DNA of 64,000 nt from Phycisphaerae bacterium RAS1 (lineage in GTDB: Bacteria > Planctomycetota > Phycisphaerae > UBA1845 > Fen-1342), in NCBI GenBank assembly GCA_007859745.1, contig SMLU01000003.1:248001-312000 (forward strand), read 5' to 3'. Within the stretch, counting starts at the first letter, position 1, and every line of letters starts with the position of its first letter. The notes below the pieces were generated by a model, which was given only the letters and a program-made list of their open reading frames with translations, was not told the origin of the DNA and ran no database searches. Below, in pieces: positions 26,511 to 34,643 of this stretch. The position numbers were made by a program, and so were the translations under genes.

Positions 26511-26945
26511 TCACGTCGCGATCATCGGATTGACGCGACCGTGAAAAACGCACCAGTAGTACGAATACCAGCGCACCCCCACATAGAAACTCGCCGCCAG
26601 CAGGAACCACGACGCCAACTCGGCGACCGTGTAACGCCGCAGCCAGAGCAGGATGAACGAGCCCACTCCCAGCAGCGAGAATTTGTAGGCGTAAAGCACG
26701 TAATCCTTCGACCCGAGCAGGCGGGCCGCGATCGGGTTCAGCTCGTAGAAGCTCGGCGCCACCGATTCGAGCAGCGTGAACCCCAGGTCGAACACGTGCA
26801 GCACCCACACGCACGCCAGCGTCAGCAGCACGCGTCGCGATCGAACCAGCCAGGGCCGCGGCGCCGGGCGCGGCGCTGCCAGCACCGGCTCGAGGTCAGC
26901 GGCGCGCAGCGGTCCACCCAGGCCCAGTGACGGGATCGCGGCCAT
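26511..26945 (-). CDS. DUF5658-like small membrane protein
   Basis: 144 residues with three or four hydrophobic segments. The segment VLHVFDLGFTLLES followed by FYELNPIAARLL matches the DUF5658 pattern (D..FT....... E.NP), and FLLAASFYVGVRWYSYYW ends the domain. Function of the family is unknown. The N-terminal ~35 residues are proline/arginine-rich and cytoplasmic. No strong ribosome site. Confidence 0.7.
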   Translation of the reverse strand: MAAIPSLGLGGPLRAADLEPVLAAPRPAPRPWLVRSRRVLLTLACVWVLHVFDLGFTLLESVAPSFYELNPIAARLLGSKDYVLYAYKFSLLGVGSFILLWLRRYTVAELASWFLLAASFYVGVRWYSYYWCVFHGRVNPMIAT

Positions 26946-27040
26946 ATCCCTTGTTTCGGCGCGCCGCTGGGAGGCTTGAGTACGCCGAACGCGCGTAGTC
27001 CGTTAATCCAAGCCGTTCGGAACTGGTCAATCTGACGGTG

Positions 27041-27102
27041 GTTGCCATGCCGACGGCCATTGCGTCGGCATGCCCACGCAAAAGCCGTGGGCATGGCACC
27101 CA
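27041..27102. repeat. Repeat family E copy
   Basis: GTTGCCATGCCGACGGCC and the inverted GGCTT.. arm CCGTGGGCATGGCAACC-type (GCCGTGGGCATGGCACC) surround GCGTCGGCATGCCCACGC. Same family as 13209-13270. Confidence 0.75.
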
Positions 27103-27122
27103 AATCTAACCCGTTTCGGCGG

Positions 27123-27629
27123 CTACAGCTTCCGTGCGCACTCCAGCACCGCATCGTAATTCGGATGCTCGGCGATCTCCGGCACGTACTCGACGTAGCG
27201 CAGCGTGTCATCCTTATCCACCACGAACACCGCGCGGCAGTTGATCCGCAGGTCCGGCACGAGCGTGCCGTAGGCCATGCCGAAGGCTGTGTCCTTGTGG
27301 TCGCTGAGGACGTGCAGCTTCTCCGGATTGATCCCCTCGGCCCCGCAGAAGCGCTTCTGCGCAGGCGGGAGGTCGACGCTGATCGTGTAGAACTCGACGC
27401 CGCTCAGCTTCGCGGCTTCCTCGTTGAAGCGCTTGGTCTGCATCGCGCACACCGGCGTATCCAGCGAGGGGACGACGCTGAAGATGCGCGGCTTGCCGCG
27501 CGTGTCGCTGATCATCATCTCGCTGACGAGATCTTTCTTGAGTTTTGCGTCGGGCGCCTTGTCGCCGACTTTCAGTTGCGGACCGGCAAGATTCAGCGGG
27601 TTGCCCTTGAGCGTGGTAGTGCGTGCCAT
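27123..27629 (-). CDS. tpx: Thiol peroxidase (atypical 2-Cys peroxiredoxin)
   Basis: 168 residues from ATG 27629; the longer open frame is rejected because a GGAG sits six bases upstream of this ATG and family members start at this point. The peroxidatic cysteine is in PSLDTPVCAMQTKRF and the resolving cysteine in QKRFCGAEGI, as in Tpx of E. coli. It reduces hydrogen peroxide and organic peroxides using thioredoxin. Residues RINCRAVFVVDKDD and the end YDAVLECARKL fit the family. Confidence 0.96.
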   Translation of the reverse strand: MARTTTLKGNPLNLAGPQLKVGDKAPDAKLKKDLVSEMMISDTRGKPRIFSVVPSLDTPVCAMQTKRFNEEAAKLSGVEFYTISVDLPPAQKRFCGAEGINPEKLHVLSDHKDTAFGMAYGTLVPDLRINCRAVFVVDKDDTLRYVEYVPEIAEHPNYDAVLECARKL

Positions 27630-27761
27630 GGTTCGACTCCCATGAAGATGGCCGGGATTCGTGTAGATCAATGCCGCAGATTGTAGCCGCACGGCGCGGC
27701 GGGGCGAATTAGCGCGGGCATCCGCGCGAGTCCGTTGCTCGGCGGACGTCCTTTGGGGGCA

Positions 27762-27794
27762 CGGGGAGCATCGCCGTCCCGCCGATGCTCCCCG
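27762..27794. repeat. Repeat family I short copy
   Basis: ACGGGGAGCATCGCCGTCCC followed by GCCGATGCTCCCCG; a short version of the palindrome at 43162-43269. The rest of 27630-27928 shows nothing recognisable except the leader of the next gene. Confidence 0.6.
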
Positions 27795-27928
27795 AAAACG
27801 AGATCGTGACGACTTGCCCAATCACGCGGATGTTTTCGCTCTTTCACCCTGGCAGGACTCGCCGGCGGACGGCGGGCGACAAGAGGACCAGGGCGCCCCA
27901 GCGGGCGCGACCAGAAGAGGAGAACGTC

Positions 27929-28753
27929 ATGCGTAAGCTGATCACGAGTGCAATCGCGGCGGTGTGCGTCTCGGGTGTCGCGTCTGCGGCGACGATGGAC
28001 TTCAACATCACGCCGCCCCGGCGGGCCGGAACCGTGTTCGTGCAGGTGCGCGACTTCCTCGGCACCGGCGCGACCGTCGGGGTAAACGTGCCGATCACCG
28101 CCGCGGACACGGCCATCACGAAACGCAACAAGATTCGCGATGCGCTGGCCGCACAGGCCGCCGCCCAGGGAGTCCCGTGGACCTTCACCAATGTCGCCGG
28201 CCCCGCGGTCCGCGTCGGCAACCTCCCCGCCAAGGGCGTGACCGGTCTGTTTGTGCCGCGCGGCACGGGCGAGTATCGCGACGAGCTGTACATCAACGGC
28301 GGCTGCCCGGAGAACCATCCGCCGCGCGGCAAGATGGGCATGGAGCAGTCCAGCGCGTCGCTTTACGACGAAAACGGTCTGCCGGCTACTTTCACCGTCG
28401 GGATCAAGCACAACGGCGTTCCGATCGAAACGACCGTCTCGGGCGACGATGCGCGCTTCAACGGCCAGTCGAGCGTTTCGACCCACGAATTGATGGGGAT
28501 TCTCTACAACGACCTGAATCCGCTCGTGTCTGGCAGCGGCTACGGTAGTCTGTACTGGGGTCCGGGCAATCAGTACATCGACGTCAATTTCGCCTACTCC
28601 GGCTCGGATGAGAGCACCGGCAACGGCCTGATTTTCGGCACAACCTCGACCAGCGACGGACTGACGGGCGAAGGCACGTACGTGCCCGAACCCGCATCGC
28701 TGATGCTGCTGTCGCTGGCCGGACTCCTTATCCGGCGGCGCGGCGCGGCCTGA
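27929..28753 (+). CDS. PEP-CTERM secreted protein
   Basis: 274 residues from ATG 27929, with GAGGAGA seven bases upstream. Signal peptide (RKLITSAIAAVCVSGVASA), a mature part of no recognised family (motifs THELMGILYNDLNP and YWGPGNQYIDVNFAYS), and a C-terminal PEP-CTERM: VPEPASLMLLSLAGLLI followed by RRRG. A segment near residue 65 (ITKRNKIRDALAAQAAAQG) resembles residues of the dockerin protein at 58996 (SQKRDAFVAQINASG), suggesting a shared secreted module. An efficient terminator follows. Confidence 0.88.
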   Translation: MRKLITSAIAAVCVSGVASAATMDFNITPPRRAGTVFVQVRDFLGTGATVGVNVPITAADTAITKRNKIRDALAAQAAAQGVPWTFTNVAGPAVRVGNLPAKGVTGLFVPRGTGEYRDELYINGGCPENHPPRGKMGMEQSSASLYDENGLPATFTVGIKHNGVPIETTVSGDDARFNGQSSVSTHELMGILYNDLNPLVSGSGYGSLYWGPGNQYIDVNFAYSGSDESTGNGLIFGTTSTSDGLTGEGTYVPEPASLMLLSLAGLLIRRRGAA

Positions 28754-28787
28754 CAAGTCCCACGCCTCTCTGCTTCTCTCCAAGGCT

Positions 28788-28825
28788 GGCGCAGGCCGGG
28801 TATTGCCCCGGTCTGCGCCGTTTGA
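28788..28825 (+). terminator. Rho-independent terminator
   Basis: GGCGCAGGCCGGG pairs with CCCGGTCTGCGCC around a six-base loop and is followed by GTTTGATTT, 35 bp after the PEP-CTERM gene. Confidence 0.75.
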
Positions 28826-28860
28826 TTTCGGACCGGTTATCGGCGGAGGTCCGCGCTCTT

Positions 28861-28995
28861 TCCGAACCCGCCGCGCCAAGCGGCGGGCTATTTCGTCCGA
28901 ACCCGCCGCGCCAAGCGGCGGGGTGACGTCCTCGGCCTGCGCAGCGCCGATCGCTTACGGTCGTCAACCCGCCGTCTTGGCGCGGCGGGTTCGGA
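28861..28995. repeat. Repeat family B, copy with duplicated left arm
   Basis: The left arm TCCGAACCCGCCGCGCCAAG is present twice in direct orientation (28861 and 28896), and a single inverted right arm (ACCCGCCGTCTTGGCGCGGC) ends at 28995. Alternative hairpins are therefore possible. Confidence 0.8.
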
Positions 28996-29014
28996 AAAGC
29001 GGCGCAAAATCGTG

Positions 29015-29044
29015 TTGATTACCGGGCCGTCGATTCGCTACGCT
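29015..29044 (+). promoter_or_regulatory. Candidate promoter
   Basis: TTGATT (29015-29020), 18 bp, TACGCT (29039-29044), about 65 nt before the next PEP-CTERM gene. Confidence 0.4.
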
Positions 29045-29108
29045 GGTCTGTGATCACTTCGGTGCGGCGACGTTATTGTGCGCCTGCCGCGACGAGAGGA
29101 GGAGAGAG

Positions 29109-30026
29109 ATGAGACGGCTGCCCGCGCTCGCAATTTGTGTGGTAGTTGTTCCAGTCGCCACCGCGGACCTGATGATCCCTGACAGCGGCGCGGGGGACCG
29201 CGTCATGCTGTTCAGCGACGTCGACGGCTCGCTGCTCGACCAGAACTGGATCACCGACAGCGGCGCCGTCGGCTGGGCATTTACGACGCCCAAGGAAGCC
29301 GCCGTCGTCGGCAGCCAGATCTGGGTCAGCGACCAGGTTACCGACGCCATCCATCGATTCGACGCGAACCGGAACTTCCTGGGCAGCATCACCACGCATC
29401 CGGGCGGCGGGACGCTGGATAATGTCCGCGGCTTCGGCGTGGCCAACAACAAGGTCTACCTGACCGTATTCCACGGCACAACGAGCCTGCGCGGCGTGGC
29501 CTCCTACGACTCGAGCGGCGCGCCGCTCGGATTCTTCAACGTCAGCGCCAGTTTCTTCGATGCCGAGCCGATCGGTGACGACCTGCTGATTACCAACAGC
29601 ACCAACAACAACGTCGATCGCTACACCGCCACCGGCACGCCGCTGGCCCCGTTCGCGACCGGCGTGGTTTTCCCGCAGCAGGTCGCGATCCTCGGCGACG
29701 GCAGCGTCCTCGCGATCAGCTCGATCGCCTCGCCCGGGATTGAAGGAATCTACCACTACAACGCCGACGGATCGCTTCGCCGCTACATCAACACCGAGCC
29801 GGCGAAGATGCAGTTCGGCGAGATGGTCCCGCGCGGGGCGTACGTGCTCGGCAACGGCGACTATCTCTTTTCGACCAGCACCGGCGTCTACAAGTACGAT
29901 CCCGATTCGGACAGCTTCTCACAGATTCTGGCGGGGGTGGACGCGCAGTACATCAACTTCATCCCTGAGCCGGCTTCGATCGGGATGCTGGGCGCCGCCC
30001 TGCTGTTTGCGCGGCGGCGGCGCTGA
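29109..30026 (+). CDS. PEP-CTERM secreted beta-propeller-like protein
   Basis: 305 residues from ATG 29109; GAGGAGGAGAGA is just upstream. Signal peptide (PALAICVVVVPVATA), then repeated strand units such as QIWVSDQVTDAIHRFDANRN, LLITNSTNNNVDRYTATG and YVLGNGDYLFSTSTGVYKYD, which look like NHL/SMP-type propeller blades. The end is a PEP-CTERM: IPEPASIGMLGAALLF followed by ARRRR. It should be exported and cell-surface processed; function unknown. Confidence 0.85.
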   Translation: MRRLPALAICVVVVPVATADLMIPDSGAGDRVMLFSDVDGSLLDQNWITDSGAVGWAFTTPKEAAVVGSQIWVSDQVTDAIHRFDANRNFLGSITTHPGGGTLDNVRGFGVANNKVYLTVFHGTTSLRGVASYDSSGAPLGFFNVSASFFDAEPIGDDLLITNSTNNNVDRYTATGTPLAPFATGVVFPQQVAILGDGSVLAISSIASPGIEGIYHYNADGSLRRYINTEPAKMQFGEMVPRGAYVLGNGDYLFSTSTGVYKYDPDSDSFSQILAGVDAQYINFIPEPASIGMLGAALLFARRRR

Positions 30027-30392
30027 TCCGCCGCGGTTTGGTGCGTTCGCAATAACTGCGCTAAGCCGTTGCGTGAGCGACGTTAGCGTTCCAGATTTCA
30101 CTTGAAATAGCCGCCCGAACTGTATAGACTTTCCCGAATTCGGCGTGGGCGCTGCGCGCTGCGTGCGCGGTGTTGGCTCTAAGCCGATATCGATGAAGGC
30201 CTTACGTTCGCCGGCAGGATCGTCGGCGGCGTGGCGTCAATCAACGCCGGCCTGTGATTCCCAAGGTCGATTGAAAGCCGCAGCGCGGGTGCCCGTTTGG
30301 GTACCTCGCTATCGGTGTTCGAATGGCCCGCAGAGAATCGGATCGAGCGACCGTAAGTCTAAACGTGGAAGTCTCTTACAAGGCTGCATGAC
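30027..30392. other. Intergenic region with weak fusA promoter
   Basis: 366 bp without a gene. A promoter-like pair TTGAAA (30102-30107) and TATAGA (30123-30128) has a short 15-bp spacer. No repeat family or RNA gene is seen. A GC-poorer stretch around 30085-30135 fits a regulatory region. Confidence 0.35.
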
Positions 30393-32483
30393 ATGAACCC
30401 GCTGGCCAAGCTCCGGAACATCGGAATCTCCGCCCATATCGACTCGGGAAAAACTACTCTCACCGAGCGAATCCTGTTCTACTCCGGCCGCATTCACAAG
30501 ATGGGCGAGGTCAAGGGCGGCGGCGATGGCGCCACCATGGACCACATGGAGCTTGAGCGCGAGCGCGGCATCACGATCACATCCGCGGCAACGACCGTCG
30601 ATTGGCTCGATCACCAGATCAACGTTATCGACACGCCCGGCCACGTCGACTTCACCGTCGAAGTCGAACGCTCGCTGCGCGTTTTGGACGGCGCGATCCT
30701 CGTCCTCTGCGGCGTCGGCGGCGTGCAGTCGCAGTCGCTCACCGTAGATCGCCAGATGAAGCGCTACGGCGTTCCGCGGATCGCGTTCATCAACAAGCTC
30801 GATCGCGTCGGCGCCGACCCGGTGCGTGTCATCCGCGAAATCGAAGAGAAGCTCGGTCTCTCTCCTGTTCCGCTGCAGCTCAACATCGGCGTCGAGGCGG
30901 ATTTGAAGGGCATCATCGACCTGGTCGCCAACGACGCGGTCTTTTTCGAAGGACCGAAGGGCGAGGATGTTGTCCGCAAGGCTATCCCGGAAGATATGAA
31001 GGACGCGGCTGATCGCGCCCGGCACGCGATGCTCGAGACGCTCTCGCTCTACGACGACGAGCTGATGGAACAGCTCCTCGAAGGAAAGGAGCCGCAGGTC
31101 GAGCGGATTCACCAGATCATCCGCCGGCTGACCATCTCGCGCGACATCGTCCCGGTGATGATGGGCACCGCCTTCAGGAACAAGGGTGTGCAACTCCTGC
31201 TGGACGGCATCGTGCGCTACCTGCCGTCGCCGCTGGATCGCATGTACTACGCCCGCGACAACGACAACGACGGGGCCGAAGTGGCCATGACCGCCGACCC
31301 GGACGCGCCGGTGGTGTGCATGGCATTCAAGCTGGTGGATGAGAACTTCGGCCAGCTCACCTACACGCGCGTTTACCAGGGCACGGTGAAGAAAGGCGAG
31401 ACGCTGACGAACACGCGCTCGCGCCGCTCGGCCCGCGTCGGCCGCATGGTGCGCATGCACGCCAACGACCGCGAAGACGTGGATTCGGCCGGCGCCGGCG
31501 ACATCATCGCGTTCGTGGGCGTCGATTGCGCCAGCGGCGACACGTTCTGTGACGACAAATTGAACTACTCGCTCGAAAACATCTACACGCCCGAGCCGGT
31601 GATTTCGCTCGCCGTCGCGCCGAACAAGGGCGCCGACCGCGACAAGCTCAGCAAGGCGCTGCAGCGTTTCGTCCGCGAAGACCCGACCTTCCACGTCCGC
31701 ACCGACCACGACACGGGCGAGACGATCATCTCGGGCCTGGGCGAACTGCACCTGGACATCTACGTGGAGCGCATCAAGCGCGAATACGGCTGTGAGCTGA
31801 CCGCCGGCGCGCCGAAGGTCAATTACAAGGAAGCGCCGACCGTCGTCTCCGAGTTCAACTACAAGCACAAAAAGCAGACCGGCGGCTCGGGTCAGTATGG
31901 CCACGTCGTCGGCAAGCTGGAGCCGCTACCGCCGGACGCCGAGCATGATTACGTGTTCGAGAACAAGGTCTTCGGCGGGCGCATCCCGTCTGAGTACATT
32001 CCGTCCTGCGACAAGGGCTTCCAGTCGGCCCGGCAGAAAGGCCCGTTGGCGGGTTATGAAGTGGTGCGCACCAAGGTCGTGCTCGAAGACGGCTCATCGC
32101 ACTCGGTCGACTCGTCCGACATCGCCTTCCAGATCGCCGCGCGGGATGCGTTCAAGGAGGCCTACCTCAAGGCCAAGCCGGCGATCCTCGAGCCGATCAT
32201 GAAGCTCGAAGTGGAAGTTCCCGCCGATTTCCAGGGGCCGGTCGTTGGTGACATCAACAGCCGCCGCGGCATGATCATGGGTACCGACGCCAAGGCGGAT
32301 GCGACCATCATCACGGCCGAAGTGCCGCTGTCGGAAATGTTCGGCTACGCCACCGACCTGCGCAGCATGACGCAGGGCCGCGGCACGTTCAGCATGGAGT
32401 TCGGCTACTACCGCCAGGCCCCGCGCGACGTGCAGGAAGAGGTCGTGGCGAAGGCGAAGGCGGCGGCGCTGGCGAAGAAGTAA
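30393..32483 (+). CDS. fusA: Elongation factor G, mitochondrial/spd-like type
   Basis: 696 residues. GTPase motifs: G1 [20 protein letters not shown]2 [14 protein letters not shown]3 DTPGHVDF, G4 [10 protein letters not shown]. The Ser in AHIDSGKTT (most bacterial EF-Gs have AHIDAGKTT) and the [15 protein letters not shown] segment are typical of the spdEFG/mitochondrial EF-G1 group found in spirochaetes, planctomycetes and delta-proteobacteria. All five domains are present; the end [13 protein letters not shown] is lysine-rich. It translocates tRNA-mRNA on the ribosome. No str-operon partners (rpsL, rpsG, tuf) are adjacent. Confidence 0.96.
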   Translation: MNPLAKLRNIGISAHIDSGKTTLTERILFYSGRIHKMGEVKGGGDGATMDHMELERERGITITSAATTVDWLDHQINVIDTPGHVDFTVEVERSLRVLDGAILVLCGVGGVQSQSLTVDRQMKRYGVPRIAFINKLDRVGADPVRVIREIEEKLGLSPVPLQLNIGVEADLKGIIDLVANDAVFFEGPKGEDVVRKAIPEDMKDAADRARHAMLETLSLYDDELMEQLLEGKEPQVERIHQIIRRLTISRDIVPVMMGTAFRNKGVQLLLDGIVRYLPSPLDRMYYARDNDNDGAEVAMTADPDAPVVCMAFKLVDENFGQLTYTRVYQGTVKKGETLTNTRSRRSARVGRMVRMHANDREDVDSAGAGDIIAFVGVDCASGDTFCDDKLNYSLENIYTPEPVISLAVAPNKGADRDKLSKALQRFVREDPTFHVRTDHDTGETIISGLGELHLDIYVERIKREYGCELTAGAPKVNYKEAPTVVSEFNYKHKKQTGGSGQYGHVVGKLEPLPPDAEHDYVFENKVFGGRIPSEYIPSCDKGFQSARQKGPLAGYEVVRTKVVLEDGSSHSVDSSDIAFQIAARDAFKEAYLKAKPAILEPIMKLEVEVPADFQGPVVGDINSRRGMIMGTDAKADATIITAEVPLSEMFGYATDLRSMTQGRGTFSMEFGYYRQAPRDVQEEVVAKAKAAALAKK

Positions 32484-32524
32484 CTCTGCGCAGTCCCGCG
32501 CGGGCCGACCATATCCGTGCCTGT

Positions 32525-32547
32525 GGTATGGGCTTCCAGCCCGTACC
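32525..32547. repeat. Short hairpin (GGTATGGGCTTCCAGCCCGTACC type)
   Basis: A nine-bp stem GGTATGGGC/GCCCGTACC around TTCCA, 42 bp after fusA. May aid termination. Confidence 0.5.
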
Positions 32548-32580
32548 TACTTGGTCACCGCATACGATTGAGCTCGTCGG

Positions 32581-32754
32581 TCAGCTCCCCAGGATCACGT
32601 CGACAAACGGATTAATGTCCAGCACCGTCACCGCCCCGTCTCCGTCAATGTCGCCGTTCAGAATGTCGCAATCGGGGAAAAAGGCGTGGTATGCCGCCGG
32701 GTTGATGATGGCCAGCACATACCAATTGGTGTCAAGCACGTTCACCTCCCTTAC
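32581..32754 (-). pseudogene. Headless dockerin-type C-terminus
   Basis: About 57 codons encode VREVNVLDTNWYVLAIINP, then PDCDILNGDIDGDG and VTVLDINPFVDVIL, i.e. one and a half dockerin-type Ca loops as at the ends of the proteins at 1392 and 58996. The upstream part is lost: the first loop begins abruptly at REVNVLD and within 90 bp comes tRNA-Arg. No start codon or signal peptide is available. It appears to be the remnant of a secreted dockerin protein gene. Confidence 0.65.
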
Positions 32755-34345
32755 CGCGCCGCCGGCTCGCGTCAGATTCGCGTCGCGCGTGCAATCTCGC
32801 GCGCTTCGGAGATAATCCGGAGAAGCCGCGTCGCGCGGCGCGATGCGCCCGTAGCTCAGCAGGATAGAGCAGCGGTTTCCTAAACCGCAGGTCGGAGGTT
32901 CGAATCCTCTCGGGCGCGTTTGAAGTTTCGTCCGCATTCTGTAGCGTTTTCCCCTTGTTTTTCAGGCTTTCCCGGCCGGTTGTCAATTCGCAATCGCGCT
33001 CGTTTTCGTCGCGCCGCGTCGCGCCAGAATGCACCGATTCGCGCCTCAACTGCTGGCAGTATTGCTGATAGCGCGCGTCGCCCGTTTTGGCGTCGTGCGC
33101 GTCGCCGATCGGCCGGTCATCCGTCCCGGTCCGCAGCGCCGCCGCTCGCTCCGATTCCGTCCGGTCGGGCGTCAGGGTCGGCAGTGCGTCCAAAGCGCCC
33201 GCCAGGTCATGCACGCCCAGCCGCGTGTACGTGTTCAACGTGAGCGACGGGTCGGAGTGCCGGGCGAGCGTCTGCGCGACTTTCACCGACGCCCCGCTCT
33301 TGACCAGCAGCGTGATGTAGCTCGTGCGCAGCCCGTGGAAGTCGGCCACGCGGCCCGCAGCGTCGTCCACACTCAGAAATTCGTCGTCGCGCCGTCGGCG
33401 TCGCTCGGCGCGGTTCGCCGTTTCGCGAATCCACGCGGCTTTTGCACGGCGCAGGTCCGAGCGGAACATTTCGGCCGTGCGCTCGGGCATCGACGCAAAA
33501 ACAGGCTCGGCGTCGGGTCGGTTGACAAGCCACGTGCGGAGCGCGTCCGCCAAGTCCCGGCGGATCGGCTGCCGATCCTCGCGCCGCCGCTTGGAGTTCG
33601 CCGCCTGTAGCACGATCGCCGGCGGGTCGTCGTCAATCTGAAAGCTCGCGGGCGTCAGGCTGCGCAACTCGCCGGCACGAAAGCCCGTGGACGCCGCAAC
33701 GAAATACAACCGCGCCCGATCCGGGCCGGACATTCCGTGCCACGTCGGCCCGGCTTCGGCCGCGGCAATCAGCCGGGCGAGTTCGTCGGCGTCCAGCGCC
33801 CGCCGCTCATAGCGCCGGTCGGCGTCGGCGTTGTAGCCGCTCAGGTGCGCCAGCGCGTCGGCCCGCGTGCGCCCGTCGCGAAACGCCCAGCGGCTGAATT
33901 GCTTGACGGCCCGCAGGTAGTGTTGCCGTGTCTGCGCGCTCGCCTGTAGCTCGCCGATCCGCGCTTGCACGTCCGACGCCGTGATATCCTGCAATCGCTC
34001 CACGCCCGCCAGCAGCGCGGCGACGCGCATCGTCAGCGTGGCGACTTGCTTGCCCGTCACGCCGCGCGATTCGAGCGACGCCCGCCAGTTGGCCAGGTGT
34101 TCGGCCAGCGGCCGGCGTCCCTCAGCGGTGTAGCGGTCGGTGCGCGCGTCAATCACGCCGTCGCGCCGCAACGCGGTATCGGCCACGTGCTTCGACAGGA
34201 TTCGCTCCGCCGCGGCCCGGTCGGTCGTGCGCGTGGATTTCTCACGGCGCTTGCCGTCCGCGCCGAACCAGCTCACGCGCCACGGTCCGCCGGTCGTGCG
34301 CTTGAACAGTGTCCCGCTTCCGCGGCTGCGCTGCCGTCGCGCCAT
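32732..34345 (-). CDS. int: Tyrosine integrase (integrated-state reading frame, foreign C-terminus)
   Basis: 537 codons from ATG 34345. SAM-like N-terminal core-binding domain about 75-165, catalytic domain 180-390 with Arg223 (TGFRAGE), Lys252, His337-x-x-Arg340 (FHGLR), His363 (LARH) and Tyr373 (NTYTRL). Residues 479-493 (ERIRTSDLRFRKPLL) are encoded by the attL core, ending exactly at its boundary (32867). The last 44 residues are read from the antisense of the tRNA 5' half and chromosomal DNA and are arginine-rich. At the other end of the element the same frame continues from the core for 104 codons (see 40206-40520). So the protein made from the prophage state differs at its C-terminus from that of the excised circle. 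Confidence 0.93.
   Translation of the reverse strand: MARRQRSRGSGTLFKRTTGGPWRVSWFGADGKRREKSTRTTDRAAAERILSKHVADTALRRDGVIDARTDRYTAEGRRPLAEHLANWRASLESRGVTGKQVATLTMRVAALLAGVERLQDITASDVQARIGELQASAQTRQHYLRAVKQFSRWAFRDGRTRADALAHLSGYNADADRRYERRALDADELARLIAAAEAGPTWHGMSGPDRARLYFVAASTGFRAGELRSLTPASFQIDDDPPAIVLQAANSKRRREDRQPIRRDLADALRTWLVNRPDAEPVFASMPERTAEMFRSDLRRAKAAWIRETANRAERRRRRDDEFLSVDDAAGRVADFHGLRTSYITLLVKSGASVKVAQTLARHSDPSLTLNTYTRLGVHDLAGALDALPTLTPDRTESERAAALRTGTDDRPIGDAHDAKTGDARYQQYCQQLRRESVHSGATRRDENERDCELTTGRESLKNKGKTLQNADETSNAPERIRTSDLRFRKPLLYPAELRAHRAARRGFSGLSPKRARLHARRESDASRRRGKGGERA
32845..32918 (+). tRNA. tRNA-Arg (anticodon CCT)
   Basis: Acceptor GCGCCCG/CGGGCGC, D-arm GCTC..GAGC, anticodon stem GCGGT/ACCGC with loop TTCCTAA (anticodon CCT), T-arm GGAGG-TTCGAAT-CCTCT, discriminator G. 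No CCA is encoded. The 3' part from 32867 on is one end of the 54-bp duplication that bounds the integrated element, so the element keeps the tRNA functional. A GATAAT sequence near 32807 could be its -10 box. Confidence 0.95.
32867..32920 (+). repeat. attL: 54-bp core direct repeat
   Basis: Begins GAGCAGCGGTTTCCTAAACC and ends CTCTCGGGCGCGTT; covers the D-stem end, anticodon arm, T-arm and acceptor 3' strand of tRNA-Arg. Compared with attR it differs at two positions, which pair with each other in the T-stem. Confidence 0.95.
33049..33074. repeat. Direct repeat near attL, possible arm-type integrase site
   Basis: ACTGCTGGCAGTATTGCTGA.. (26 bp) matches 24 of 26 bases at 40449-40474, in the same orientation. 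It lies 129 bp inside attL; the partner lies 46 bp inside attR, so in the circle they flank attP on both sides. Confidence 0.6.
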
Positions 34346-34348
34346 ACG

Positions 34349-34612
34349 TCACCGTACCTTTCGTCGGGTCGTGCCCGCGGCCTTGCGAGCCGCCGGCGTC
34401 GCGTTTCCGCCCGGCTTCACGCGGACCAGCCGGCATTCGACGCCGAGCGCCGCGCAGATACCGTCCGCCGTTTCGACCGTCACGCTTCGCATGTCGCGCA
34501 TGAAGCGGCCAATCTGTGCCTTGTCGCAGCCGGCCGCGTTCGCAATCGCGACCCACGTCCGGCCGTCCGCCTCAATCGCCCGTCGAAGCGCCATTGTCAT
34601 CGTCGCTTTCAT
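34349..34612 (-). CDS. Small XRE-like helix-turn-helix protein
   Basis: 87 residues. The region TWVAIANAAGCDKAQIGRFMRDM followed by VTVETADGICAALGVEC has the lambda-repressor-type helix-turn-helix layout (helices 2-3 with AGCDKAQIGRF). The C-terminal tail is basic. It ends three bases before the integrase start, so the two are probably co-translated, and it may control integrase or excision. No dimerisation or cleavage domain is present. Confidence 0.75.
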   Translation of the reverse strand: MKATMTMALRRAIEADGRTWVAIANAAGCDKAQIGRFMRDMRSVTVETADGICAALGVECRLVRVKPGGNATPAARKAAGTTRRKVR

Positions 34613-34643
34613 ACCTGATAGAGTAACACGGAATCCGCAGTTG

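Noticed and set aside
30309-31904. A 531-codon open frame opposite fusA
   Set aside because: Antisense shadow of a highly conserved gene.
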